This document shows positions 1-9,477 of a stretch of 37,116 nucleotides of DNA, one piece after another. Every line of letters starts with the position of its first letter. The stretch's first letter is position 1. Position numbers and translations under genes: made by a program. The notes under the pieces were generated by a model. The model did no database searches. It saw nothing but the letters and a program-made list of their open reading frames with translations, and was not told the DNA's origin. Source of the DNA: Bacteroidales bacterium (lineage in GTDB: Bacteria; Bacteroidota; Bacteroidia; Bacteroidales; Bacteroidaceae); contig SFEP01000034.1 in assembly GCA_004557185.1 (NCBI GenBank), positions 1 to 37,116 of the forward strand, given 5' to 3'.

Positions 1-181
1 TAACGAAAAGGTTGGATTGCATCCGGCCTTTTCTCGCCATGGCATCGCTCAAAGCCTGTCAGCTTTGGCGCTGCTCATTTGGCTTAACGAAAAGGTTGGT
101 TTTCATCCGACCTTTTCTCGCCATGGCATCGCTCAAAGCCTGTCAGCTTTGGCGCTGCTCATTTGGCTTAACGAAAAGGTT
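1..181 (+). repeat. 84-bp tandem repeat, locus A (two units plus partial third)
   Basis: Units begin at 1, 85 and 169 with TAACGAAAAGGTT, so the period is exactly 84 bp, and the third copy breaks off near 181. The array may continue to the left of the window. Each unit contains GAAAAGGT and, about 13 nt on, ACCTTTTC, which can pair as an 8-bp hairpin. It also has the palindrome GCCATGGC and a small stem formed by AAAGC and GCTTT. The same unit recurs at 25358-25529 and 31538-31704 in the opposite orientation. Because 84 is divisible by three, reading frames stay open through it, but I do not regard them as genes. Confidence 0.95.
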
Positions 182-421
182 CTATTTTTCATATTCTCCA
201 CCCAGCTGCCCCATTCTCCTATTTCTCGCTTCGGCCTCCGTGGCGGCGAAAAGATAGGGCTGTGTGGGGGCTGAGGCTGCTTACGGCCGTTGTTGTCGAA
301 AGTGGGCTATCATAATGTAAATTTTTCAACATAAGTAAATGTAAAACAGACGAGCCGTGCTTGCAGATTGCTATTTGGTGTGAAAAAACAAACGTGTTGT
401 GGGCGGTTGGCGAGGAAAACT

Positions 422-452
422 TTTGTCTATTAGGCAGATAATCACTAACTTG
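422..452 (+). promoter_or_regulatory. putative Bacteroidetes-type promoter of the 495 gene
   Basis: TTTG at 422-425, a 20-nt spacer and TAACTTG at 446-452 resemble the Bacteroidetes primary sigma promoter (-33 TTTG, -7 TAnnTTTG), with one T missing from the -7 box. It lies 42 nt before the ATG at 495. The rest of the gap from 182 to 421 shows nothing I can name. Confidence 0.5.
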
Positions 453-494
453 CGCCCCAAACCAGAATAACAAACTATATCATCATCCATTCTT

Positions 495-3400
495 ATGGTA
501 AAAAAGTACTACACGCTGAGTGTATTTTTCGCCATGCTCGCCTACCAGACAGCCGTGGCGCAGGTACGTCATGCCAACGGTTTGCGCGGTTACGCCGCCG
601 AGGCTGAAGCGGCCATGGTGGAGCAGGTGCAGCGCACCGAAACATGGGGCGACTGGTACGGAGCCGCGCTCACCAAGCCCATGCCTACCAAGGTGACCTA
701 TTATTATTATGACAACGCCAACCGCCTGGTGGCTTCGCTCCTGGTGTCGAACATTGCGGGCGACAGCGAAACCACGGTAGAGGTAGAGCAAGAGGGCGAC
801 CAGATACCCGAGGACTTCAAGTTCTACGAGTATGACGCCCAGGGCAACCTGCTCAGCGTGCGCCAGCGCAAGTATGGCCTGTACGACGGCCTGTATCGCG
901 ACTGGGCCGCTACCACCACGTTGGTAGAGCAGAATGCCTACAACGAGCAGAACGAACTCGTGCACCAGATAGACCAGTCGGGCGGATGCTCGGGCTTTAC
1001 CTGGGCCGACGGCAACATGGTGGAGAAGAACGACACCACGGGCTACGGCAATTGGACCAAGACCACCGTCTATGCCGGCTTCCTGGCCGGCGTGAAGAAC
1101 GCTCCGCAGACCGACTACCAAGTGGACCGCTACGGACAGAAATACGTGGGCACCTACACCTACGACGCGCAGGGCCGCCTGCTCACCTACGTCACCACCA
1201 AGGTGAAGGAGGCTGAGATTGACGACAACCACCACATGAGCGGCGTGGTGCTCGAGGAGAATCCCTACCAGCGTGTGGTGTACACCTACGAGGACGGCGT
1301 GCTGACCAGCCGGGTGACGAGCTACTGGAATGCCACGGCAGCCGACTTCGTGCCGAGTAACAAGGTGGCCTATAGCATGGATGCCGACGGCGGACAGCGC
1401 GAGGCGCAGTACACCTATTCCACCTCCTCGCAGGACTGGAAGATAATGGGTTCGCCCCAGGTGCACTACCAGCAGCAGTATCTGGCAGGCTGCGCCCCCA
1501 GCAGTCTCACCGCCACGGTCGATGCCACGAAGCCCGGCGTAATCAACCTCACAGCCACTGCCCCCGAGGCTGTGACGGGCATGGAAGCCTGGCACGTGTA
1601 TCGCAACGGCGTGATGGTGGGCGAGGCCACGCTCGACGCGGGTCAAATCACCTACAGCGACGCCGACGTGAAGAACGGCGACTACCTTTATTACATACAG
1701 CGCGGCAGCGCTGATAGCCCCGAGGGCTACAACGTGAGCAACCTGGCCGCCGTGACGCAGGCCGTGGCACTCAACGCCCCCGTGGATGCCCACATTGCCG
1801 GCCGCACCACCGAAACGGCCAACGGCCGCACCAACTACGTGGTGACGCTGGCCTGGAAGGCTCCCGAGAGCATCGAAGGTATGCCCCTGTTGGGCTACAA
1901 CGTCTATGCCGACATCAAGTATTACGTAACCAACCCGCAGCCCCTCAACGGTGCCGAACTCATTCAGGGCACGACCTACGACTTCAAGTGGGACACGGAG
2001 GATGACAAATGTCACATCCTCTACGTGGAAGCCGTCTATGGCGTGGGCCGTGTCAAGAGCGAGCCCGTGGCCGTGAAGCTCGACGCCGAACCCGTGCGTC
2101 TGCTCACCACGAGCGGTGTGCTGGGCGAAATGCTCGAAGGTGGTTTGACGCCCGATAACGTGCCCAGCAAACTCACCACCTACTTCTACGACGGTCACAA
2201 CCGCCTGGTGCGCACCACGCTGGCCGGCCGCCTGGCAGGCGACGTGGACAACACGCCCGACGTTGTGGAGAAGGAGGGCGACTACATGATTACCGAATAC
2301 AACTACTTCAACTACGACGAAAACGGTAATCTGGTGGAAGAACTCAAGTCGAAGTACGGCATCAACCAGGGCTTCAACTTCACGTGGACCCAGCCCGACA
2401 CACTGGTTACCTACGAGTATGATACCCTCAACCGCCTTGTGGCCAAGCACGACCTGAAGGGCGGCCGCGAGTACACCTACAGCTACGAAGGCAGCAGCCG
2501 CAACGTGGTGCGCGAGGTAGTCACCGTGGCCAGCACGGGCAAGGTGAACTCCAGCTTCGACTACTCCGACTTTGTGCCCGGCTTCGACAACCTGCCCCGC
2601 CGCGTGGTGAAGGACGGCCAGTACGCCTCCAGCCAGCGCGTCATGGAGAATGAATACGACGGCGCCGGCCGCAAGGTGATGACCCACACCTACAAGTTTG
2701 GTGAGGTGCAGCGCGATGCCGACAACCGCATCATCAGCGTACAGAAGGGCGATGCCGAATACAAGGAAACCTGGACCTACGACGAGGAGGGCCGTCTGGC
2801 ACAATACGAAAAGCAGAAGTGGAGCACCAAGACCAACGACTGGCAGAGTAGCAGCAGGGTGGAACACGAATTTACCGAATACGGCGAACTCGTAACCACC
2901 TACACCTTCACCTCAACGCCCGAAGGCGGCGTGTGGACCCACGGGCTGCCCGTGCTCAACACCTACGCAGAGTATTACGAGAACACCGCGCCCACCGCTT
3001 TCCACGTAACCAAGGACGAGAACAAACTCAACACGGTGAACATCACGGCTGTAGCCCCCTACGACAAGTGGGAAAGCCCCAGCTTCGAGGTCTACCGCAA
3101 CGGCCAGCTCATTGGCGAGGCCAAGGCTGTGGGTTCGTCACTCACCTTTATCGACGAAACGGTGCAGAACGGCGCCTGGGACTACTACCTGCGCGCCAAC
3201 ACGAAGACCTCAAACGTGTGCACCAGCATCACTACGCCCATCACCGTGGAGTTTGACACCTATCTGCCCAACGCCACCAACATCCACGCCACCAGCGCCA
3301 CGAAGGATGCTGAGTACTACTACATGAGCCTGGCCTGGGACGCTCCCGAGAGCGACATACCCGTGTTGGGCTACAACGTGTACCACGACATCAAGTCGTA

Positions 3401-3812
3401 CACCAAGAACCCCTCGCCCGACAACGGTGCCAACTACTTCCCTGCACAGGCTTACGACTACATGTGGAGCACCGAGGCTTCGGGCAGCCGCACGTACTAT
3501 GTGGAGACGGTCTACAACATCGGCCGCACCCGCTCTGAGGGCGTAGTCATCGACGCCGAGGAAGTCATCACCGCCATCGAAACGCTGCCCGTAGCGGGCG
3601 CCGCTGTGCCCACGCTTACCCTGCAGGGCCGCACGCTCCGTGTGAGCGAACCCTACGCCACGTTGCAGCTCGTAGGCACATCGGGTGCTGTCGAAGGCGT
3701 GTACCGCGCACAGCAGTGCATCTCTCTGAACCATCTGCCCCAGGGCGTGTATGTAGTGACCCTCACCACCGCCGAGGGCGTGCGCACCCATGGCAAGATT
3801 GTGGTGAAATAA
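495..3812 (+). CDS. secreted YD-repeat/fibronectin-III-like protein with T9SS C-terminal domain
   Basis: This 1105-residue protein begins with a signal peptide that probably ends at AVA/Q near residue 22. Its body has two related halves about 495 residues apart. Each starts with short tyrosine-rich YD-like strands of the type YDxxNRLV and YDxxGNL (from about residues 69 and 561). Each continues with fibronectin-III-like modules containing VYRNGxxxGEA (about residues 335-435 and 832-920) and then GYNVYxDIK. The last 70 or so residues include LPQGVYVVTL and end in KIVVK, the pattern of a type A T9SS sorting domain, so export to the cell surface is likely. The ligand or enzymatic role is unknown, and no catalytic motif is visible. 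Start chosen: the first ATG that gives the signal peptide, just after an AT-rich stretch. Confidence 0.85.
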   Translation: MVKKYYTLSVFFAMLAYQTAVAQVRHANGLRGYAAEAEAAMVEQVQRTETWGDWYGAALTKPMPTKVTYYYYDNANRLVASLLVSNIAGDSETTVEVEQEGDQIPEDFKFYEYDAQGNLLSVRQRKYGLYDGLYRDWAATTTLVEQNAYNEQNELVHQIDQSGGCSGFTWADGNMVEKNDTTGYGNWTKTTVYAGFLAGVKNAPQTDYQVDRYGQKYVGTYTYDAQGRLLTYVTTKVKEAEIDDNHHMSGVVLEENPYQRVVYTYEDGVLTSRVTSYWNATAADFVPSNKVAYSMDADGGQREAQYTYSTSSQDWKIMGSPQVHYQQQYLAGCAPSSLTATVDATKPGVINLTATAPEAVTGMEAWHVYRNGVMVGEATLDAGQITYSDADVKNGDYLYYIQRGSADSPEGYNVSNLAAVTQAVALNAPVDAHIAGRTTETANGRTNYVVTLAWKAPESIEGMPLLGYNVYADIKYYVTNPQPLNGAELIQGTTYDFKWDTEDDKCHILYVEAVYGVGRVKSEPVAVKLDAEPVRLLTTSGVLGEMLEGGLTPDNVPSKLTTYFYDGHNRLVRTTLAGRLAGDVDNTPDVVEKEGDYMITEYNYFNYDENGNLVEELKSKYGINQGFNFTWTQPDTLVTYEYDTLNRLVAKHDLKGGREYTYSYEGSSRNVVREVVTVASTGKVNSSFDYSDFVPGFDNLPRRVVKDGQYASSQRVMENEYDGAGRKVMTHTYKFGEVQRDADNRIISVQKGDAEYKETWTYDEEGRLAQYEKQKWSTKTNDWQSSSRVEHEFTEYGELVTTYTFTSTPEGGVWTHGLPVLNTYAEYYENTAPTAFHVTKDENKLNTVNITAVAPYDKWESPSFEVYRNGQLIGEAKAVGSSLTFIDETVQNGAWDYYLRANTKTSNVCTSITTPITVEFDTYLPNATNIHATSATKDAEYYYMSLAWDAPESDIPVLGYNVYHDIKSYTKNPSPDNGANYFPAQAYDYMWSTEASGSRTYYVETVYNIGRTRSEGVVIDAEEVITAIETLPVAGAAVPTLTLQGRTLRVSEPYATLQLVGTSGAVEGVYRAQQCISLNHLPQGVYVVTLTTAEGVRTHGKIVVK

Positions 3813-3890
3813 ACACCGCATGCGCCGTTTGTCATCCTTTACCTGCCGTGCGTCCTCGCTGCGGATGCCCGTGTAGTGAACGACCCGCGA

Positions 3891-3929
3891 AAACTTTTCA
3901 TCCCTGCCCCGAGTGGGGATGAAAAGTTT
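3891..3929. terminator. perfect 14-bp hairpin between secreted-protein genes
   Basis: AAACTTTTCATCCC (3891-3904) pairs perfectly with GGGATGAAAAGTTT (3916-3929) across an 11-nt loop. It lies 78 nt after the stop at 3812. It ends in TTTATC rather than a long T run, so termination is plausible but unproven. The arms are symmetrical for both strands. Confidence 0.5.
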
Positions 3930-3986
3930 ATCGCAGTTAGGGGCGCCCTCGTGCCTCTCGCCTTTAGCATGCACACCAGCACACCC

Positions 3987-4006
3987 CTATATATAATAAA
4001 GGAGTG
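3987..4006 (-). repeat. AT-rich intergenic element, copy 1
   Basis: CTATATATAATAAAGGAGTG is one of ten related copies in this window. It lies about 50 nt before the chosen ATG at 4059, and its orientation is opposite to most other copies relative to the following gene. Confidence 0.7.
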
Positions 4007-4058
4007 CCCGCTGCATGTCCCTCCATTTCTTACCCTTCATTCCGAAACATTCCTATTT

Positions 4059-5978
4059 ATGTTCCCACACACCATGACCGGCCGCCTGCGCCGCGCCCTG
4101 CGTGCCACAACACTGGCCCTGTGCCTGGCAGGAACGCAAGCCCCCGCCGCCGCGCAGCAGGTGTATCTCGACACCCGGTTCTCCAACAACGATTACAGCG
4201 ACTACGTGCTCACCAACGTAGACGAGATGCCGCTGCAGTCGCAGTTTTTCAAGAACATCACGCTCAAGAGTACCTGGTTTCCTGCCGACGGCGTGAACAA
4301 CCACGCTGGCCGCGTGATGGCGAGCTGCTCGCTGCGGCAGTACGACTTGCCCACCGACAACTGGCTCATTACGCCCCTGCTCCACATCGACGTGCACGAC
4401 GCCTTCCTGGCTTGGGAGGCGCAGAGCGTGCACCGCTACCGCCCCGAGCAGTATGAGGTGCTCGTGTCGGAGGGTGGCACCGAGCCCGAGGACTTCACGC
4501 TGCTCCTCAGGGTCGATGGCGAAACCTACCACTGGCAGCGCCGTGTGCTCTCACTCGCCTCACTGGCTGGCAAGGACGTGCGGCTGGCCTTTCGCCACAC
4601 CACCACAAGTGGCTACCTGCTGGCCATCGACAACGTCTACGTAGGTCAGTTGGCCGACGTGTGCCTGCAAACCACCGACCTCACCCTGCACTCCGCGGGG
4701 CTGGCCGACACCGCGCCCGTCGAGGCACGGGTGCAGAATGTGGGCCGCGACCTGCAGCTGCAGGCCATCACCTGCGAGGCCGACGGCGGCCAGACCTTCA
4801 GCTGGCGCCCCGCCGACGTGCCCGCCGACCAAACGGCTTGGACGCTGCCCGCCGGCGCCGAGGTGCAGCCCCGCTTCGACGTGCCCGTGTCGCTGCACAC
4901 CTACAGCCACTACACGCTGCACGCCGTCGAGGCCGATGGCACGCGCCACGCGCTGCTTGCCGACAGCCTCTACACCACGCGCTATCCCCGCACCATGCTC
5001 CTCGACAAGGCCACGGCCTACTGGTGCACCTCGTGCCCCACGGTGGAGCCCTTCATCTACCACCTGCAGGACCGCATGGGCAAGCAACTCATCGAGGTCG
5101 TGACGCACTATCCCGCCAACAACGGCAACGACCCCGGCCAGCTGGTGTGCGAAACCTTCCATACAGGCATTGTTACCAATAACCTGCCCGCCATGTTCTT
5201 CGACCGCGACATGCAGAACCCCGACTACTCCGGTCGCGACTACACCAAGTTCGAGGCCGCCGTGCAGAAGCCCTGCAACGCCCTCGTTACCCTGCAGCAG
5301 GCCAGTACCGACGGCCAACTGATTACGGGCTCGCTGACGGCCGAATTCGCCGAGGCACTCGACAACAGTCAAGACAAATACCGCGTGGCACTGGCCGTAT
5401 ATGAAAAGCACGTCGACGCCGTTGTGCCGCAGAGCAACAACGCCACGCTCACCAAGTACAACGAGTTTTACTTCCTGCCCGCCACCATCACTGCGCCCCT
5501 CAACAACTATGTGCATGTGGCGCGCGGCACCGAAAGCGCCTTCGCAGGTGTGCCCGCCTCGTTGCCCGCCAGCATCGAGCCCGCACAGCCTTACACCTAC
5601 CAGTTCACCATCCCCGTGCCCGAGGGCGTGTCGGCTGTCGACAACAACCTCGTGCTGGTGGCCTACGTGCTCAACGTCTTCAGCAAGACACCGCTCAACG
5701 CTGCCCAGCTGGCCGTCGCGGGGCCTGGCGTGTCCGAGGGCATCGGTAGCGTGCAGGCAAGCCCCGCCGCCCTGCCGCAGTGCCGCATGAGCGCCGCCAC
5801 CTGCCATGTGCAGTTCCCCCAGGGCCAGAGCGGCACGGTGCAGGTCTACGCCGCCGACGGCCGCAAGGTGCTCGAGGCCGCACAGCCAGCAGCCAGCCAC
5901 ACCCTGTCGTTGCGCCACCTGCCGCAGGGCACCTACGTGGTGCGCATGGGCAGCACGGCACAGGTAGTGGTGCGCTGA
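4059..5978 (+). CDS. secreted cleaved-adhesin/Omp28-like protein with T9SS C-terminal domain
   Basis: The protein is 639 residues if translated from 4059; ATG 4074 is an equally possible start five codons later. The reading frame is open upstream to 3876, but the signal peptide (basic RLRRALR, then a hydrophobic core ending near AAAQQ) fixes the true start at 4059 or 4074. Residues about 35-195 resemble the cleaved-adhesin (jelly-roll) domain found in gingipain-type proteins, including NWLITP and LAIDNVYVG. A central part has WCTSCP with Cys323 and Cys326 after a strand TMLLDKA, like Omp28-related thioredoxin-fold proteins. The C-terminus has VYAADGRKV, LPQGTYVVRMG and ends in VVVR, a T9SS type A sorting domain. 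It shares the Omp28-like design with the gene at 16563-18419. The partner or substrate is unknown. Confidence 0.82.
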   Translation: MFPHTMTGRLRRALRATTLALCLAGTQAPAAAQQVYLDTRFSNNDYSDYVLTNVDEMPLQSQFFKNITLKSTWFPADGVNNHAGRVMASCSLRQYDLPTDNWLITPLLHIDVHDAFLAWEAQSVHRYRPEQYEVLVSEGGTEPEDFTLLLRVDGETYHWQRRVLSLASLAGKDVRLAFRHTTTSGYLLAIDNVYVGQLADVCLQTTDLTLHSAGLADTAPVEARVQNVGRDLQLQAITCEADGGQTFSWRPADVPADQTAWTLPAGAEVQPRFDVPVSLHTYSHYTLHAVEADGTRHALLADSLYTTRYPRTMLLDKATAYWCTSCPTVEPFIYHLQDRMGKQLIEVVTHYPANNGNDPGQLVCETFHTGIVTNNLPAMFFDRDMQNPDYSGRDYTKFEAAVQKPCNALVTLQQASTDGQLITGSLTAEFAEALDNSQDKYRVALAVYEKHVDAVVPQSNNATLTKYNEFYFLPATITAPLNNYVHVARGTESAFAGVPASLPASIEPAQPYTYQFTIPVPEGVSAVDNNLVLVAYVLNVFSKTPLNAAQLAVAGPGVSEGIGSVQASPAALPQCRMSAATCHVQFPQGQSGTVQVYAADGRKVLEAAQPAASHTLSLRHLPQGTYVVRMGSTAQVVVR

Positions 5979-5997
5979 GCATAAGGCGGAGCCTGGC

Positions 5998-6019
5998 CAC
6001 TCCTTATTATATATGAGGG
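5998..6019 (+). repeat. AT-rich intergenic element, copy 2
   Basis: CACTCCTTATTATATATGAG and adjacent bases lie 20 nt after the stop at 5978. This is the first of two copies in the gap before the next secreted-protein gene, both in the sense orientation. Confidence 0.7.
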
Positions 6020-6034
6020 AAAACAGCCCCGCAT

Positions 6035-6055
6035 CACTCCTTATATATAGGGAGG
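6035..6055 (+). repeat. AT-rich intergenic element, copy 3
   Basis: CACTCCTTATATATAGGGAG follows copy 2 after 15 nt and precedes the ATG at 6123 by about 68 nt. Confidence 0.7.
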
Positions 6056-6122
6056 GGAATGTGCACCGCTCGGTCGTTTGAGAATAGAAACAACACATAC
6101 ATCATCAACCAACATTCCTTTT

Positions 6123-9100
6123 ATGAAAAAAATCATGCTTTTCTTCTGTCTCCTGCTGGCGGGCATCCCCCTGGTGCAGGCACAGAAGTCAGTGATACTC
6201 TCTTCGCCGCTCGTGCTGGTGGAGTATCAGGTCATCAGCCTTTCGCCCAATGGCAAGTGGGCCTGCGGCAATATCGACGACGGCTATCCCCGTGGTTTCC
6301 GTTGGGATTTGACCACGGGCGAAGTGCTCGAACTCTCCCCCATGGGCAGCAACTCCACCGCCCTGTGTGTGGCCAACGACGGCACCGTGGCCGGCACCTT
6401 TATGGACGATGAGGCCCTGCCCAACCACGCCACCATTGAGTGCGCCGGCTACTGGCGCGCCGGCCGCTGGCACCACGTGGGCAACGGCTTTATCGACCCT
6501 GTGAAGAGAGAGGGCGACGGCACCGTGGCCTATGCCATCAGTCCCAACGCCAAGTACCTCGGCGGTCTGGCCCTTATCGACAACTGCTACACGCCTGTAG
6601 CCTGGAACCTCGAAACGGGCGAGATGACGAAGTATTTCATCCACAAGAATGCCAACGGTCAGGGCGCCGGCAGCATCTACGCCATCACCGACGACGGCGT
6701 GGCTGCGGGCTACAGCTACCATCCCGTCAGGATGAACCGCACCCCCACCATCTGGACCACCCCCACCGACACCCTCCTGCCCGCCTACGAAATGGTAGGC
6801 CCCTTCTGCAGTGCTGGCCACATCAGCAGCGACGGCACCAAGGTGCTCTGCTACGACCGCGTGGTCGACCTCAGCACGCCCGAGCACAAGGCCACCAAGG
6901 TTGCCTCTTTCGACAACCTCTTTTCCTTTGAGTTCAGCACCGTCAACAACAACGGCACCGTGGGCGGCTACACTCAGACCGGCATGATGGACGCCAGCAG
7001 CGCCACCTTCATCAAGGACGGCCAGATGGTCAGCGCCGCCAGCTATCTTGAAGGCCTCGGCGTCGACCTCTCCAACTACCTCGCCGTGGTGCGCGCCTAT
7101 GGCATCTCCGACGACGAAAAGACCTTTGCCTTCATGGCTTACGACAAGGACGAAGTCATCCGCTCCATCGTCGTGAAGCTCGACCAGAACACCACCACCC
7201 CCGCTCCCGTCGGCCTCCGTGCCCACGCCCTCAGCGGCATTGGCGGCGTGGAACTCACGTGGCGCGCTCCCATCGGTGCCGAAACCCTGCCCGTGGGCTA
7301 CAACGTGCTGCGCAACGGTGTGAAGGTGAACACGGCCACCGTGACCGACCTGCACTACGTGGACCAGAACCTGGCCGACGGCAACTACACCTACACCGTG
7401 CAGGCCGTGTATGCCCAGCAGAGCAGCGAGGCCAGCCAGCCCGCCACGGTAGCACTCGCTGCCGTGCCCGCCACGGCACCCGCCAACCTGCAGGCCGTGC
7501 AGCGTGGCTTGAACAACGTGCAACTCACGTGGGAAAAGCCGCAGTTCCCCATGCCCTCCTACGGTTATGCCGATGAAACGGCCGACATGTACCAGATGGG
7601 CGGCGGCCAGTATGCCTACGAGTCGGGCGTACGCTTCCGCGCCTCCCTCCTCAAAGCCTACGCCGACAAGGGTATGGTCATCAGCGACGTCTGCTTCTAT
7701 CCCATGAGCAAGGAAACCACGTGGAAAATCAACTTCTACGCTCCCGACGATACCGACAATCCTCTCTACACCGAGACCATCGACGGCAAGGACCTCGTCT
7801 ACGGGCAGAAGAACCGCGTGCACCTCACCACGCCCTACGCCATTCCCGCCGGTCAGGACGTAGTGGTAGGCGTAGAGGTGAGCGCCGACTACGGCACCTA
7901 CACCACGCAGGGCTTCACCTACGGCACCTGCATCCCTGGCTACACCGACCTCATGCGCCGCACCTCCCTGAGCACGGGCAAGGAAGCCTTCTTCAGCCTC
8001 TACCAGTCGCGCCAGGACAACGAGAACGGTGCCACCATGTATGAAATGACGTGGCCCATCTCCCTCATGTTCTCCTCAGCCAACGCCACTGCCGACGATT
8101 GGAAGCACTACAACCTCTACGCCGACGGCACGCAGGTGGGCACCATCGAGGCCGACGGCCATTTGCTCACCCAGGTGCCCGACGGCACGCACACCTACGA
8201 GGTAAGCGCCGTGTCGCAGCAGGGCATCGAAACACCCAAGGCTACCACCCAGTTGGAGGTCAAAACCAACACCGCCCTCTACAAGCCCCAGAACGTGCAG
8301 GTAACGATGAACGGCAAGCGTATGAACGCCACCTGGAGCGACCTCAGCGCCGACAACAACCGCACCGTCCTCACCTACGCCTCCGACAACTGCGCCAACG
8401 GTGTAGTGGGTTCAGCTTCGCAAAACTACAGCTACATGGTCAAGACCGTCTACAGCGGGTCCAAGATTCGCAACCTCGACGGCTACGTGGTGGATGCCTT
8501 CCGTTTCTATCCCACGGCCAACGCCGACTTCACCTTCTACCTCTACGTCGACGGGCGCATGCACACCGACCTCTACGTGGAGAACTACACCCTCAACCAG
8601 TGGAACGAGGTGAAGCTCCCCACGCCCATCGTGATTGACCGTAACAGCTCCTACGACCTCATTCTCGACTGCTACGATGTAGACGAGGAAAAGGCACCCA
8701 TCGGTATGGACGACCAGCTGGCACACCAAGGCGTGTCCGACCTCTACTCCATCGACGAGGGCAGCAACTTCAACTCCCTCGTGGCCGAAGGCGGCACCAA
8801 CGCCAACTGGATGATAGGCATGTCGGTCGTTACCGAGCAGAGCACCGCACTGCCCTTGCAGGGCTACAACGTGACCATCGACGGCACGCAGGCCAACGAC
8901 GCCCTCCTCACCGAGCCCTCCTTCAGCCGCCAGTTCACCGAGGATGAAAACGGCACGCACGTCTTCCGCGTCAGCGCCGTGTACGACGGTTCCATCGGCA
9001 CGCAGCGCAGCAGCGCCATCTACTTCACCGTGAACATTGCCACGGGCATCACCGATGCCACGGCTGCCGACGCCACCCTCCAGGTGCAGCGCGGTGCCAG

Positions 9101-9278
9101 CGTGCTTCGCGTCACGGGCGGCGAGGTAGCCTCGCTCAGCCTCTACGATGCCGCCGGCCGTCGCGTGGCCGCCGCCAAGGGCAGCGAGGTAGGCATCAGC
9201 GGCAACCCTGCCGGCACCTACGTGCTCCGCATCACGCTCACCGACGGCAGCACCCTCAGCCGCAAACTCCAGTTCTAA
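6123..9278 (+). CDS. large secreted HAF-repeat/fibronectin-III protein with T9SS C-terminal domain
   Basis: Translation from 6123 gives 1051 residues. The chosen ATG opens a clear signal peptide (MKKIMLFFCLLLAG, cleavage after VQA/Q); the frame extends 45 nt upstream but that would bury the signal. Residues about 20-330 contain repeated SPNGKW-, NDGTVAG-, DDGVAAGY- and NNNGTVGGY-type strands, as in extracellular HAF-repeat or beta-propeller proteins. Fibronectin-III-like modules follow from about residue 357 (GYNVLRNGVKV), interleaved with two jelly-roll-like segments containing CFYP and FRFYP strands. The C-terminus has LSLYDAAGRRV, PAGTYVLRI and ends in RKLQF, a T9SS sorting domain. A surface or secreted adhesive role is likely, but no enzyme motif is seen. 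It is followed by a strong terminator at 9308. Confidence 0.83.
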   Translation: MKKIMLFFCLLLAGIPLVQAQKSVILSSPLVLVEYQVISLSPNGKWACGNIDDGYPRGFRWDLTTGEVLELSPMGSNSTALCVANDGTVAGTFMDDEALPNHATIECAGYWRAGRWHHVGNGFIDPVKREGDGTVAYAISPNAKYLGGLALIDNCYTPVAWNLETGEMTKYFIHKNANGQGAGSIYAITDDGVAAGYSYHPVRMNRTPTIWTTPTDTLLPAYEMVGPFCSAGHISSDGTKVLCYDRVVDLSTPEHKATKVASFDNLFSFEFSTVNNNGTVGGYTQTGMMDASSATFIKDGQMVSAASYLEGLGVDLSNYLAVVRAYGISDDEKTFAFMAYDKDEVIRSIVVKLDQNTTTPAPVGLRAHALSGIGGVELTWRAPIGAETLPVGYNVLRNGVKVNTATVTDLHYVDQNLADGNYTYTVQAVYAQQSSEASQPATVALAAVPATAPANLQAVQRGLNNVQLTWEKPQFPMPSYGYADETADMYQMGGGQYAYESGVRFRASLLKAYADKGMVISDVCFYPMSKETTWKINFYAPDDTDNPLYTETIDGKDLVYGQKNRVHLTTPYAIPAGQDVVVGVEVSADYGTYTTQGFTYGTCIPGYTDLMRRTSLSTGKEAFFSLYQSRQDNENGATMYEMTWPISLMFSSANATADDWKHYNLYADGTQVGTIEADGHLLTQVPDGTHTYEVSAVSQQGIETPKATTQLEVKTNTALYKPQNVQVTMNGKRMNATWSDLSADNNRTVLTYASDNCANGVVGSASQNYSYMVKTVYSGSKIRNLDGYVVDAFRFYPTANADFTFYLYVDGRMHTDLYVENYTLNQWNEVKLPTPIVIDRNSSYDLILDCYDVDEEKAPIGMDDQLAHQGVSDLYSIDEGSNFNSLVAEGGTNANWMIGMSVVTEQSTALPLQGYNVTIDGTQANDALLTEPSFSRQFTEDENGTHVFRVSAVYDGSIGTQRSSAIYFTVNIATGITDATAADATLQVQRGASVLRVTGGEVASLSLYDAAGRRVAAAKGSEVGISGNPAGTYVLRITLTDGSTLSRKLQF

Positions 9279-9307
9279 GCACCCCGTGTGCTTCACACCC
9301 AACCCCC

Positions 9308-9349
9308 AGCGGGGCAAAGGCTGCATCCACGGCCTTTGCCCCGCTTTTT
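9308..9349 (+). terminator. Rho-independent terminator after the 6123-9278 gene
   Basis: AGCGGGGCAAAGGC (9308-9321) pairs perfectly with GCCTTTGCCCCGCT (9332-9345) over a 10-nt loop and is followed by a T run to 9349. It lies 30 nt past the stop and closes the three-gene secreted-protein block. It also forms the left border of the methyltransferase cassette. Confidence 0.9.
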
Positions 9350-9477
9350 GGTGGCGCCGCGTGTAGCGTTGGCCATGTAGCCGTAATCAAAGCGTCCAAA
9401 CCCTCTCCTGCATAACAGCCACAGCGGCGCGTTTTGCAGTTTTTCAGCCGTGTGTTTTTCCGTTCCAACTGAAATGC

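Noticed and set aside
12..274. Short frames through the 84-bp repeats encoding MASLKACQLWRC-type peptides
   Set aside because: They arise because 84 is a multiple of three; they occur in overlapping frames and on both sides, with no start context or conserved end.
483..2867. 794-codon open frame antisense to the first secreted-protein gene
   Set aside because: The sense gene has a signal peptide and domain structure. The antisense translation is rich in Val, Gly, His and Ala without motifs, as expected from GC-biased codons read backwards.
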